The position numbers were made by a program, and so were the translations under genes. From JAQVEM01 sp964603595 (GTDB taxonomy: Bacteria; Actinomycetota; Humimicrobiia; Humimicrobiales; Humimicrobiaceae), in contig CAZRVN010000003.1 of NCBI GenBank assembly GCA_964603595.1, positions 62,001-126,000 of the forward strand: a stretch of DNA of 64,000 nt, written 5' to 3'. Shown one piece after another: positions 7,825 to 16,584 of the stretch (positions are counted from its first letter, which is position 1; every line of letters starts with the position of its first letter). The notes below the pieces were generated by a model. The model had not been told where the DNA came from. It was given only the letters and a program-made list of their open reading frames with translations, and did no database searches.

Positions 7825-9585
7825 ATGAGCAAGTTAGGAAAAATTGTAAAGGTAGCAGGTCCGTTGATTGTAGCAGGGGATATGCGGGGTTCAAGGATGT
7901 ATGATATTGTTTATGTCTCTGATAAAAGACTTATGGGTGAGATAGTTGAAATAAACGAGGATCTTGCTTCCATACAGGTTTATGAAGAAACCGAGGGTAT
8001 AGGTGTTGGGGAACCAGTATATCCCAGTGGAGGACCTTTAATGGTTGAGCTTGGTCCCGGTATCATTCAGTCTATTTATGACGGAATTCAAAGGCCACTA
8101 AGTGAGATATATGAGAAGACAGGTGATTTTATTTCCAGGGGAGTATCGGCAGCGGCATTGGACCGGAAGAAAAAATGGAGGTTTGAGCCGTTAGCAAAAA
8201 AGGGCGATAGGGTGAGCTACGGAGATTTTCTTGGTTATATCAATGAAACAGAAATAATAAAACATTATATTATGGTTTCCGAAGGAATAAAGGGGGAAAT
8301 CAAATCAATTAAAAAAGGCGAATTTAAAGTTGAGGATACGATAGCTGTTATAAAAGGCGAGAATGGTGATTTAGAGATAAACATGCTGCAGAAGTGGCCG
8401 GTAAGGAAGCCAAGACCTTATCTGAAAAAGATAAGCCCGGATATGCCGCTATTCACAGGTCAGAGAGTTATTGATACATTCTTTCCCATTGCAAAAGGCG
8501 GAACTGCATGTGTGCCCGGACCGTTTGGCTCCGGCAAGACTGTAATCCAGCATCAGTTATCAAAGTGGGTTGATGCCGAAGTTATAGTCTATATAGGATG
8601 TGGGGAAAGAGGTAATGAGATGACGGACGTCCTAATGGAATTTCCGGAGCTTGTTGATCCTAAATCAGGAGTTTCTCTAATGAAGAGAACAGTATTAATT
8701 GCTAATACCTCTAATATGCCTGTTGCGGCAAGGGAAGCTTCTATATATACAGGGATAACAATAGCAGAATATTTCAGGGATATGGGATATTCCGTAGCTC
8801 TTATGGCTGACTCAACTTCAAGATGGGCAGAGGCCTTAAGAGAAATATCCGGCAGGTTGGAAGAAATGCCAGGGGAGGAAGGATACCCGGCGTACCTGGG
8901 GGCAAGGCTTGCTTCATTTTATGAGAGAGCTGGTATTGTTAAGTGTATTTCAGGTAGTGATGAAAGGTCTGGCGCTCTGTCTATTATTGGTGCCGTATCC
9001 CCTCCGGGGGGCGACCTTTCTGACCCTGTGGTTCAGGCCACGTTAAGAGTGGTAAAAGTTTTTTGGTCGCTTGAGGCAAGTCTGGCATACAGCAGGCATT
9101 TCCCGGCAATATCATGGTTAAATTCATATTCTTTATATATTGACAATATAAAAAATTATGTCACCAAAAATATCAACAAGGATTATTTTGAGCTGAGGGC
9201 AGAGGCAATGAGGATCCTTGAAAAGGAATCAGAACTTGAGGAGATCGTCCGTCTGGTAGGACTGGAAGCACTGTCGGGACCGGACCGGTTAATACTTCTT
9301 ACGGCAAGAATAATAAGAGAAGATTTTCTCCATCAGATTGCTTTTCATGAAGTAGATACTTATTCATCTATAGAGAAGCAGCATAAAATGATAAGTGTAA
9401 TTATCTACTTTTATAACCAGGCGAATAATTATTTAAAAATGGGTGCTGATATAAAATCTATTGAAAATATGAAGGTTAAGGATAAGATAGCCAGGATGAA
9501 ATATGTAAAGAAAGAGGACATAGACAATATAGATAAAATTAAAAAAGATATAGACAAAGAATTTACTTCTATAGTAGAGGAGTAG
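7825..9585 (+). CDS. ntpA: V-type ATPase catalytic subunit A
   Basis: A 586-residue catalytic subunit. It shows the N-terminal beta-barrel (VAGPLIVAGDM region), the ~90-residue non-homologous insertion (about residues 110-200) that separates A subunits from F1-beta, the Walker A loop GPFGSGKT (232-239), and GERGNEM (260-266) with catalytic Glu261. The arrangement SVALMADSTSRWAEALREIS forms the Walker B region, and the C-terminal domain is helical. It hydrolyses or makes ATP at the interface with subunit B. ATG 7825 immediately follows ntpG, with ggaga upstream. Confidence 0.98.
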   Translation: MSKLGKIVKVAGPLIVAGDMRGSRMYDIVYVSDKRLMGEIVEINEDLASIQVYEETEGIGVGEPVYPSGGPLMVELGPGIIQSIYDGIQRPLSEIYEKTGDFISRGVSAAALDRKKKWRFEPLAKKGDRVSYGDFLGYINETEIIKHYIMVSEGIKGEIKSIKKGEFKVEDTIAVIKGENGDLEINMLQKWPVRKPRPYLKKISPDMPLFTGQRVIDTFFPIAKGGTACVPGPFGSGKTVIQHQLSKWVDAEVIVYIGCGERGNEMTDVLMEFPELVDPKSGVSLMKRTVLIANTSNMPVAAREASIYTGITIAEYFRDMGYSVALMADSTSRWAEALREISGRLEEMPGEEGYPAYLGARLASFYERAGIVKCISGSDERSGALSIIGAVSPPGGDLSDPVVQATLRVVKVFWSLEASLAYSRHFPAISWLNSYSLYIDNIKNYVTKNINKDYFELRAEAMRILEKESELEEIVRLVGLEALSGPDRLILLTARIIREDFLHQIAFHEVDTYSSIEKQHKMISVIIYFYNQANNYLKMGADIKSIENMKVKDKIARMKYVKKEDIDNIDKIKKDIDKEFTSIVEE

Positions 9586-9587
9586 GA

Positions 9588-10994
9588 ATGTTAAAAGAAT
9601 ATAAGAGTATTAAGAATATTTCCGGACCGCTGCTTCTTGTGGAGGGTGTTGAAGGTGTAAAGTATGATGAAATGGTTGATATTAGACTTGATGACGGCAC
9701 AAGAAGAAATGGTAAAGTACTTGAAGTTGACAGAAATAATGCACTAATACAGGTGTTTGAAGGTACATCCGGGATTGATTCCAAAAGTACAAGTGTGCGC
9801 TTTCTGGGTAGAGGTACCCATATATATCTTTCTCCCGATATACTTGGAAAAGTCTTTACCGGGCTTGGGAAACCAATGACCGAAAGTGACAGAATTATTC
9901 CTGAAGAGAGCAGGGATATAAACGGGGCACCTATAAACCCCTATGCAAGAGATTATCCCAATGAATTTATACAGACCGGAATATCATCTCTGGATGGATT
10001 GAATACTCTTGTAAGGGGTCAGAAACTGCCTATATTTTCCGGCTTTGGATTACCCCACAACCGTATTGCTTCTCAGATTGCAAGGCAGGCAAAGGTTCTT
10101 TCTGATGAGGAAGAATTTGCTGTAGTTTTTGTAGCCATCGGGATTACCTTTGAAGAATCTGAATATTTTATTAATGATTTTAAAAAAACAGGTGCAATAG
10201 AAAGAGCAGTCCTGGTGCTAAATCTTGCTGGTGACCCGGCAATTGAGAGGGTTGCAACACCGAGGGTTGGACTTACCTGTGCTGAATATCTTGCTTTTAA
10301 AAAAGACATGCATGTACTGGTAATATTAACTGATATGACAAACTACTGCGAAGCTTTAAAGGAAATTTCGGCTGCAAGGAAGGAGATTCCTGGAAGAAGA
10401 GGATACCCGGGATATCTATATACTGACCTTGCTACTATTTATGAGAGAGCCGGTAGGATCAAAGGAAAGAAAGGTTCAATAACACAGATTCCAATCCTTT
10501 CAATGCCGGAGGATGATAAGACCCATCCAATTCCGGATCTTACAGGGTATATAACTGAAGGGCAGATTATATTATCAAGATCCCTTCATAAGAAAAAAGT
10601 ATCTCCACCTATAGATGTGCTACCGTCGCTTTCCCGCCTTAAAGATAAAGGGATAGGACAGGGCAAAACAAGGGAAGATCATGCAGATATATTTAACCAG
10701 TTGTATGCAGCATATGCGCGGGGTAAAGAAGTGGAAGAGCTGGCAGTTATACTTGGCGAGGCAGCGCTCACCGATATGGATAAGTTGTATCTGAGATTTG
10801 CAGAAAAATTTGAAGCAGAGTATGTATCTCAGGATGAGTATGAAAACAGAACCATAGACCAGACACTTGATTTAGGATGGAAGCTTTTAAGCATGTTCCC
10901 CAGAGGGGAATTGAAAAGGGTAAGTACCAAGTATCTTGATAAATATTTTTCAAGATTCAAGACCGAGAAAAAAGAAGAAGATGAAGGTAATTAG
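9588..10994 (+). CDS. ntpB: V-type ATPase regulatory subunit B
   Basis: A 468-residue non-catalytic nucleotide-binding subunit. The P-loop is degenerate (SGFGLPHNRIASQIARQ), as always in V/A-type B subunits, while the surrounding alpha/beta core and the segment TDMTNYCEALKEIS are strongly conserved. A GRRGYPGYLYTDLATIYERAG block and a C-terminal helical domain complete the family pattern. It alternates with subunit A in the A3B3 head and supplies the arginine finger to the catalytic site. It begins two bases after ntpA with gaggag as ribosome site and ends exactly at the ntpD start. Confidence 0.97.
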   Translation: MLKEYKSIKNISGPLLLVEGVEGVKYDEMVDIRLDDGTRRNGKVLEVDRNNALIQVFEGTSGIDSKSTSVRFLGRGTHIYLSPDILGKVFTGLGKPMTESDRIIPEESRDINGAPINPYARDYPNEFIQTGISSLDGLNTLVRGQKLPIFSGFGLPHNRIASQIARQAKVLSDEEEFAVVFVAIGITFEESEYFINDFKKTGAIERAVLVLNLAGDPAIERVATPRVGLTCAEYLAFKKDMHVLVILTDMTNYCEALKEISAARKEIPGRRGYPGYLYTDLATIYERAGRIKGKKGSITQIPILSMPEDDKTHPIPDLTGYITEGQIILSRSLHKKKVSPPIDVLPSLSRLKDKGIGQGKTREDHADIFNQLYAAYARGKEVEELAVILGEAALTDMDKLYLRFAEKFEAEYVSQDEYENRTIDQTLDLGWKLLSMFPRGELKRVSTKYLDKYFSRFKTEKKEEDEGN

Positions 10995-11615
10995 ATGCTT
11001 TTAAATGTAAATGCTAACAGAATGGAGCTTTTACGCTTGAGGAGAAGGCTGAGTCTTGCCCGCAGGGGGCATAAACTTCTTAAAGATAAAAGGGACGAGC
11101 TGATGAGACGATGGCTCGGGTTAATAGACGAAGTTAAAAGACTCCGTCTTGAAATAGAAAAAGAGTTCCAGTCCATACTGGAAAAGTTTGTACTGGCAAA
11201 AGCAAGTAAAGGTGGCTATCAAACAGAACAGGAATTACTGTTGCCTTCAAAAAAAATAAAGGTTTCCGTTAAAAAGAAAAATATTATGAGTGTTAATATA
11301 CCGGAATATACCAGTGAAATAAGCAATAAGATTCTCCCTTATGGTTATGTAAATACTTCAGGGGAGATGGATATTGCTCTTAGTGATTTTGAGAAATTTA
11401 TAGATAAACTGCTTGGTCTTGCCGAAAAAGAGAAAATGCTGCAGCTTATGGCTCTGGAAATTGAGGAAACAAGAAGAAGAGTTAATGCTCTGGAATATAA
11501 ATTAATGCCCAACATATCTGATACCATAAATGCTATAACCATGAAGCTGGATGAAACCGAGCGTTCTAACCAGGTACGACTTATGAGGATAAGAGATATT
11601 ATAAGGGAAACCTGA
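10995..11615 (+). CDS. ntpD: V-type ATPase subunit D (rotor shaft)
   Basis: A 206-residue protein with two long coiled-coil helices at either end, the structure of the central rotor shaft of V/A-ATPases. The N-terminal LLRLRRRLSLARRGHKLLK and the C-terminal RRRVNALEYKLMPN are diagnostic conserved segments. It is the last recognised gene of the operon and follows ntpB without a gap. The stop codon lies four bases from the stop of the convergent glyA. No NtpH or NtpJ equivalent follows, unlike in E. hirae. Confidence 0.95.
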   Translation: MLLNVNANRMELLRLRRRLSLARRGHKLLKDKRDELMRRWLGLIDEVKRLRLEIEKEFQSILEKFVLAKASKGGYQTEQELLLPSKKIKVSVKKKNIMSVNIPEYTSEISNKILPYGYVNTSGEMDIALSDFEKFIDKLLGLAEKEKMLQLMALEIEETRRRVNALEYKLMPNISDTINAITMKLDETERSNQVRLMRIRDIIRET

Positions 11616-11618
11616 TTC

Positions 11619-11636
11619 TTTATACTCTGGTATAAA
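11619..11636. terminator. Inverted repeat at the ntpD/glyA convergent junction; candidate bidirectional terminator
   Basis: TTTATAC, a four-base loop, then GTATAAA: a perfect 7-bp stem lying over the last codons of glyA and just past the ntpD stop. With only four bases between the two stops, any terminator has to overlap coding sequence. The stem is AT-rich and no clean T-run follows on either side, so function is uncertain. Confidence 0.3.
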
Positions 11637-12888
11637 TCGGGAAATCCCCGGCAAGACTTTTAACCTTTTCTCTTATATCCTTAAGCTTTGATTCGTTATT
11701 CCTGTTTTTTAAGGCTGAAGAAATTAATTCGCCGATTTTATGCATTTCTTCTATGCCCATTCCCTGGGTGGTAACTGCAGGGGTACCAATTCTGATGCCG
11801 CTTGCTATTGTAGGAGGGAGCTTGTCAAAGGGTATTACATTTTTGTTAACTATTATTCCTACAGAAGTCAGTGTTTCCACTGCTTCAGAACCGGTTATTT
11901 TTTTACTGGTTAAATCCAGCAGGGATAGATGATTGTCGGTGCCACCAAATACAATTCTGAAGTCCTCATTTTCCATATGCTCACAGAGAGCTTTAGAGTT
12001 TTCTATTATACGCCTACTGTATTCCTTAAATGAATCTTTTAGAGCTTCATTAAAAGCTACCGCTTTTGCTGCAATTATATGCATTAGCGGTCCTCCCTGG
12101 ACACCGGGGAAAACTGATTTATCTATAAGTTTTGAATATTTTTTATCAGCAATAATCAATCCGCCTCTGGGTCCCCTTAAGGTTTTATGGGTAGTGGCGG
12201 TTGTAAAATCTGCTACTTTTACAGAATCAGGATGATAACCGCTTACAACCAGTCCTGCGATATGGGCTATATCAGCCATGAAGTAAGCACCTACTTCATA
12301 AGCGATTTCTCTGAATTTCTTGAAATCTATTGTCCGGGAGTAAGAGCTGGCTCCTGCTATGATGAGCTTGGGCCTTACAGTCTTGGCAATTTTTTTAATA
12401 TCCTCATAGTCCAGTATTTCTGTTTCAGGGTCAACTGAGTAGCTATGTGTCTCGTAATATTTTCCCGTGAGATTAAGCTTATGCCCGTGAGAGAGATGCC
12501 CGCCAGCTCTCAGGTTCATTCCGAGTATTTTATCTCCACAATTCAGCACACCTAAAAATATGGCAAAATTAGCGCACACTCCACTGTGGGGCTGCACATT
12601 ACAGTAATTGGAGCCAAACAGCTTATTGGCCCTGTCTATGGCTAATTGCTCGGCTTCATCAACATTCTCGCAACCTGCGTAATATCTTGCACCCGGGTAA
12701 CCCTCTGCATATTTATTGGTAAGTACCGAGCCCATGGTCCTAATAACTTCCTGGGAAGCGAAATTTTCGGAAGCTATAAGAATAATCTGGCTTTTTTGCC
12801 GTTCTATTTCATTATTTATTATTCTTTTTATCTCTGCGTCTTCCTCTGTGCTGAAAGTGTGGTTTTTATGTTTTGCAGAATAAGTCAT
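11620..12888 (-). CDS. glyA: Serine hydroxymethyltransferase
   Basis: A PLP enzyme converting serine and tetrahydrofolate to glycine and 5,10-methylene-THF, the main one-carbon source. Conserved segments include IASENFAS, TNKYAEGYPGARYYAG, NVQPHSG, and the PLP-lysine motif TTTTHKTLRGPRGG (Lys235 from the chosen start). I chose ATG at 12888 (422 residues): it has aggaaagga 12 bases upstream and avoids overlap with rpiB. A TTG at 12912 would add eight residues, would sit inside the end of rpiB, and has no ribosome site of its own. It follows rpiB on the minus strand and is probably co-transcribed with it. Confidence 0.95.
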   Translation of the reverse strand: MTYSAKHKNHTFSTEEDAEIKRIINNEIERQKSQIILIASENFASQEVIRTMGSVLTNKYAEGYPGARYYAGCENVDEAEQLAIDRANKLFGSNYCNVQPHSGVCANFAIFLGVLNCGDKILGMNLRAGGHLSHGHKLNLTGKYYETHSYSVDPETEILDYEDIKKIAKTVRPKLIIAGASSYSRTIDFKKFREIAYEVGAYFMADIAHIAGLVVSGYHPDSVKVADFTTATTHKTLRGPRGGLIIADKKYSKLIDKSVFPGVQGGPLMHIIAAKAVAFNEALKDSFKEYSRRIIENSKALCEHMENEDFRIVFGGTDNHLSLLDLTSKKITGSEAVETLTSVGIIVNKNVIPFDKLPPTIASGIRIGTPAVTTQGMGIEEMHKIGELISSALKNRNNESKLKDIREKVKSLAGDFPIYTRV

Positions 12889-12895
12889 TGTAGGG

Positions 12896-13342
12896 TCAAT
12901 TCCTTTCCTCAATTATTTTTATTTTATTAATTCTTCTTAAATGCCTTTCCTCACTGGCTGAAGGGGTTGCCAGAAAAGTTTTTGTTATTTCAATGCACTT
13001 TTCCAGTGGCAGCAGTCTTGTCCCTAAAGAAAGAACATTTGCACCGTTATGGGTTCTGGCAAGTTCTGCAGTTTCAACACTCCAGCAAGAGGCACACCTT
13101 ATACCTTTTATTTTATTAGCGGCTATGTCCATACCAATGCCGGACCCGCATAGAAGTATTCCAATATCGGCCTGTCTCCCGGCTACAATTTTTGAGGCCT
13201 TTTCTGCAAAATCTGGATAGTCAACACTTTCGCTGCTGTTGGTCCCTACATCCAATACGCTGTGACCCATGGATTTAATTGCTTTAATTAAACCGGTTTT
13301 GTAAACAAAACCGGCATGGTCTGTACCTATAACAACTTTCAT
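12896..13342 (-). CDS. rpiB: Ribose-5-phosphate isomerase B
   Basis: A 148-residue RpiB/LacAB-family sugar-phosphate isomerase that interconverts ribose-5-phosphate and ribulose-5-phosphate. Visible active-site parts are GTDHAG at the N-terminus (Asp8, His9), the catalytic cysteine in LLCGSGIGM (Cys65), and the ARTHNGANVLSLG block with His98. Length is normal. The ribosome site on the minus strand (aaggggag) precedes ATG 13342. The rpiB-glyA pairing is a common arrangement in Gram-positive bacteria, next to tsaC/ywlC. Confidence 0.95.
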   Translation of the reverse strand: MKVVIGTDHAGFVYKTGLIKAIKSMGHSVLDVGTNSSESVDYPDFAEKASKIVAGRQADIGILLCGSGIGMDIAANKIKGIRCASCWSVETAELARTHNGANVLSLGTRLLPLEKCIEITKTFLATPSASEERHLRRINKIKIIEERN

Positions 13343-13428
13343 TAAAATGCTCCCCTTTTAAAATTTTAAAATAATTTCCTTATTTATAAATGTTTATTGC
13401 CTGATGATTAACCTATATAACCTGTATT

Positions 13429-13456
13429 ATTATATTCTAATTTGCAATATAATCAA
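13429..13456 (-). promoter_or_regulatory. Candidate sigma-A-type promoter for rpiB-glyA
   Basis: Reading the minus strand, TTGATT (complement of 13451-13456), a 16-bp spacer and a perfect TATAAT (complement of 13429-13434) form a -35/-10 pair about 90 bp before the rpiB start. The -35 matches consensus at 4/6. It lies in the 252-bp gap between tsaC/ywlC and rpiB, suggesting the two are not solely co-transcribed. Confidence 0.5.
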
Positions 13457-13594
13457 AAAATGTCATTTTTTTATTTGATAGATTTGTCTTTATTTAAATC
13501 ATTTAAAATCCGGCATAAAAAGTAAAAAAATCCTTTAAAAATCCGGGTTATCAAATTTTTAAGCAATTATTTCTGGCCGGCCAATGACAGCTTC

Positions 13595-14245
13595 TTATTT
13601 TTTTGTTTTCCCGGCAATATCTGCAAACTTAATTTTACCTTCCCTTATCAAAACAGGACTGCCCCCTGTCACATTGATAATAGTTGATTCAACTCCCGGG
13701 AGGGCGGATTGGTAATCTACTACAAGGTCTACATTATTCCTAATTGAGGAAGGTATTTCCTCAACTTTTACGGGGTGCTTTTTTGTTCCTGAAATAGTGG
13801 CACTTGTAGATACAACAGGACCGCAGATATTTATCAAATCCCTTAAGAATTTGAGTTCGGCCATTCTAAGGGCGATTGTGGGGCAGTCGCCGGTAATAAA
13901 TTTTCTTAAATATTTTTTTTTATTAAAAACCAGGGTAAGCGGTTGCGGGTCTTTGATGTTCCAGAACCTGTTTATTATGCTTTCAGCAGCTGGGCTTATA
14001 TCCCGGGTAAAGGTTTTTAAATCGTTAAGTTTTGAAATTAATATTATAAAGGGCAGTGTTCTATCCCTTTTTTTTATTCTGTAGATTCTTCTTATGGCGT
14101 CTCTGCTGTCGTATCTGCAGCTTATTCCATATACTGTTCCGGTGGGAAGAATTAATACTTTGTCTTCTGATATTGCTACAGCGATTTTCTTTATTAAAAA
14201 AGACCTTTCAATTTTATGAAGATTGTTAATTTTTATCATGTCCAT
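13595..14245 (-). CDS. tsaC: Sua5/YrdC/YwlC-family threonylcarbamoyl-AMP synthase
   Basis: A 216-residue YrdC-domain protein that makes threonylcarbamoyl-AMP for t6A37 modification of ANN-decoding tRNAs. Recognisable parts are LPTGTVYGI near residues 33-41, the K-x-R of the family motif (Lys58, Arg60), and the LPGVESTIINV strand. The usual S-x-N of the KxR...SxN tetrad reads Ser148-Ala-Thr150, so the asparagine is replaced. There is no long C-terminal Sua5 domain; only a short tail follows the YrdC core. It is on the minus strand upstream of rpiB-glyA, a typical Gram-positive neighbourhood. Confidence 0.88.
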   Translation of the reverse strand: MDMIKINNLHKIERSFLIKKIAVAISEDKVLILPTGTVYGISCRYDSRDAIRRIYRIKKRDRTLPFIILISKLNDLKTFTRDISPAAESIINRFWNIKDPQPLTLVFNKKKYLRKFITGDCPTIALRMAELKFLRDLINICGPVVSTSATISGTKKHPVKVEEIPSSIRNNVDLVVDYQSALPGVESTIINVTGGSPVLIREGKIKFADIAGKTKK

Positions 14246-14452
14246 AAATATATTCTCAATTTTTTTTAGTATATAACATTTTTTTTGCCATGAAAACGAG
14301 AGGCAAGCACAGGTACAGGCGGGGGTTTATTGAAACTACTTGGCATTTTAATAAATAAGATTTAGTATAGCATAGAAAGTCTATCATTATTTCAGTAAAT
14401 AATAGGGTAAGAAAGATAGTTTTTTTATAATTCATTTAGATAGAGTTAAAAA

Positions 14453-14908
14453 ATGGCAGACGCACGTCCATCCTGGAATGAATATTTTGCAACGATAACA
14501 AGGCAGGTAGCATCAAGGTCTACCTGTTTGAGAAGAAAAGTCGGTGCAATTATAGTAAAAGATAAGAGGATTCTTGCAACCGGTTATAATGGCGCCCCGA
14601 GGGGGGTAAGGAGCAGTCTTGAAATAGGAAAATGCCTGAGGGAAGAGCTTGGAATACCTTCCGGGGAAAGGCATGAAATTTGCCGCGGTCTTCATGCAGA
14701 ACAGAATGCAGTAATTCAAGCAGCATACTATGGAATACAGATTAAAGATTCTGTTATTTACACTACTCACCAGCCCTGTGTTTTGTGTGCAAAAATGATA
14801 ATAAATGCGGGGATTAAAAAAATATACTATTTTGAGGAATATCCTGATAAGCTTGCGGTAGAACTTCTCAATGAAGCAGGGGTTGAATTAATAAAGCTTG
14901 ATCTTTGA
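14453..14908 (+). CDS. dCMP deaminase (ComEB-type cytidine/deoxycytidylate deaminase)
   Basis: A 151-residue zinc-dependent deaminase converting dCMP to dUMP for dTTP synthesis. Zinc and catalytic residues are clear: HAEQNA (His81, Glu83) and PCVLCAKMI (Cys109, Cys112). The N-terminal NGAPRG substrate loop, followed by CLREELGIPSGERHEIC, is characteristic of dCMP rather than guanine or tRNA-adenosine deaminases. A weak ribosome site precedes ATG 14453. It is divergent from tsaC and upstream of murA, with a 348-bp gap to the latter. Confidence 0.93.
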   Translation: MADARPSWNEYFATITRQVASRSTCLRRKVGAIIVKDKRILATGYNGAPRGVRSSLEIGKCLREELGIPSGERHEICRGLHAEQNAVIQAAYYGIQIKDSVIYTTHQPCVLCAKMIINAGIKKIYYFEEYPDKLAVELLNEAGVELIKLDL

Positions 14909-15256
14909 TTAAATTTTTCTTGATACCGCAATGTCAAAAGCAACAATTAAAGATCCTTTAAATTCCATGGTCTATATCCTCCCCGAGTCTAATTTATCTT
15001 ATATTTCTTCTTTCTTTAATACCAGATGAAGTAATTCTATGCAAGCATTAATATATTGGATTTATCTCAGGGGTAAACGAATGTATCATTTACCTGGTAT
15101 TATTATAATTTTTAGAATAATTGGTAATGGTCTTTGATATTAGATTCCTCAATCATTATTGCCAGGGTGTGTTTTAAGGCAAAACCGCTGTTGTTTTTTA
15201 ATTAATCTTTATTTGTTATAATATCCCTTACTTTTTACTGGAGGTAATATTTTATA
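14909..15256 (+). other. 348-bp gap with a 9-bp inverted repeat, upstream of murA
   Basis: No convincing gene is present. TAATACCAG (15017-15025) and CTGGTATTA (15094-15102) are perfect inverted copies 68 bases apart, and two very small hairpins (ATGC-AA-GCAT and AATG-TAT-CATT) lie between them. If transcribed, this could fold as a small closed multi-branch element. I recognise no known riboswitch in it. The murA promoter candidate lies further downstream. Confidence 0.3.
15214..15222 (+). promoter_or_regulatory. Candidate extended -10 promoter for murA
   Basis: TGTTATAAT combines the TGn extension with a perfect TATAAT (15217-15222), 34 bp before the murA ATG. A ribosome site (ggagg) is in the leader at about 15241. 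No good -35 at 17 bp is visible. Confidence 0.5.
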
Positions 15257-16537
15257 ATGGAAAAATTTGTTATAAATGGCGGAAAAACACTCTCAGGAAG
15301 GATTAGAATAAGCGGTGCCAAAAATTCTGCCTTAAAATTAATAGCTGCTTCAATACTGGCTGATAGCAAGACCACATTGAGAAATATACCTGCAATCGAG
15401 GATGTCAGTATTATGGTGGAAATGCTTAAAACCCTTGGGGCTAAGGTAGATGTTGACAGGGATAACAAAGTAATTGAAATTGGCCCTGAAAGTATCAATA
15501 GCCACGAGGCACCTTATGAACTGGTGAGGAAGATGAGGGCTTCAATACTGGTAGCAGGTCCGCTGTTAAGCAGGTACGGCAGGGTTAAAGTAGCTATTCC
15601 CGGCGGCTGCAATATTGGCTCCAGGCATATTGACCTGCACCTTAAAGGTTTTGAAGATTTAGGAGCAATATATTCAGTGGAGCATGGATATGTTAATTGC
15701 CAGACTGATAGTAATAAAGCAGGAGGAAGGCTTTCCGGAGCTACAATTAATCTTGAATTTCCTTCCAGGGGGGCTACTGAAAATATAATGATGGCATCAG
15801 CTTTAGCAGAGGGGCAGACAGTTATAAAAAATGCAGCAAGGGAACCCGAAATAATTGATCTTGCCTGTTTCCTGAATTCAATGGGCGCGGAAATTCAGGG
15901 AGCAGGAACTGAATGCATTACGATAAATGGTGTTAAATCCTTAAGAGGGACAGAGTACGAAGTCATGCCAGACAGTATTGAGGCAGGTACTTTTATAACT
16001 GCAGCAGTTTTATGCGGGGATGATATAGTAATAGAGAATGCAAGATGGAAAAATCTTGAAATATTTTATAATAAGTTGAAAGAAATCGGGGCGAACGTAT
16101 CTGTAATTGATGAAAACAATATAAAAGCGGGGAGGCCATTGACTGAGTATAAGCCAACTAATATAAGTACTCTGCCATATCCCGGTTTCCCAACTGACCT
16201 GCAGCCAATAATTACTGTTCTCCTTTCCATTGTCCCCGGGGTATCTGTGGTAACGGAGAATGTTTTTGAAAACAGGTTTATGTATGTTGATGAGTTAAAC
16301 AGGATGGGAGCTAATATAAAAATTGATGGGCATCATGCTGTAATAAAAGGAACTGATAAATTATCAAGTGCACCGGTCAGGTCATTTGACCTAAGGGCAG
16401 GAGCGGCTTTGGTGCTGGCGGGTCTTGTAGCCGAGGGATATACGGAAGTCAGCGATATATATCATATTAAAAGAGGTTATGAAGACATTGAGGTAAAACT
16501 GCGTTCAGTTGGAGCAGATATAAAGATAGAGAAGTAG
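15257..16537 (+). CDS. murA: UDP-N-acetylglucosamine 1-carboxyvinyltransferase
   Basis: A 426-residue EPSP-synthase-like enzyme catalysing the first committed step of peptidoglycan synthesis (enolpyruvyl transfer from PEP to UDP-GlcNAc). Conserved pieces are SGAKNSALKL (Lys22, Asn23), the catalytic-loop cysteine in IPGGCNIGSR (Cys118, so fosfomycin-sensitive type), FPTDLQP, and the C-terminal DLRAGAALVLAGL. The position usually occupied by RP in the loop (ARPVDLH) reads RHIDLH here. ATG 15257 follows a strong ggagg. The next gene encodes an LCP wall-polymer ligase, so both serve the cell envelope. Confidence 0.97.
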   Translation: MEKFVINGGKTLSGRIRISGAKNSALKLIAASILADSKTTLRNIPAIEDVSIMVEMLKTLGAKVDVDRDNKVIEIGPESINSHEAPYELVRKMRASILVAGPLLSRYGRVKVAIPGGCNIGSRHIDLHLKGFEDLGAIYSVEHGYVNCQTDSNKAGGRLSGATINLEFPSRGATENIMMASALAEGQTVIKNAAREPEIIDLACFLNSMGAEIQGAGTECITINGVKSLRGTEYEVMPDSIEAGTFITAAVLCGDDIVIENARWKNLEIFYNKLKEIGANVSVIDENNIKAGRPLTEYKPTNISTLPYPGFPTDLQPIITVLLSIVPGVSVVTENVFENRFMYVDELNRMGANIKIDGHHAVIKGTDKLSSAPVRSFDLRAGAALVLAGLVAEGYTEVSDIYHIKRGYEDIEVKLRSVGADIKIEK

Positions 16538-16584
16538 GACAGCAGCAGGTATTATCACAGAATTTATTAGTGGAACTCGTATAA

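Noticed and set aside
12889..12912. Longer glyA from TTG 12912
   Set aside because: Overlaps the end of rpiB, has no ribosome site, and would place the aggaaagga site inside the coding sequence; ATG 12888 is better.
13574..13583. Perfect 10-bp palindrome TGGCCGGCCA downstream of tsaC/ywlC
   Set aside because: Rare in AT-rich DNA but has no loop, no T-run and no second copy seen; it could be chance or a restriction-type site only.
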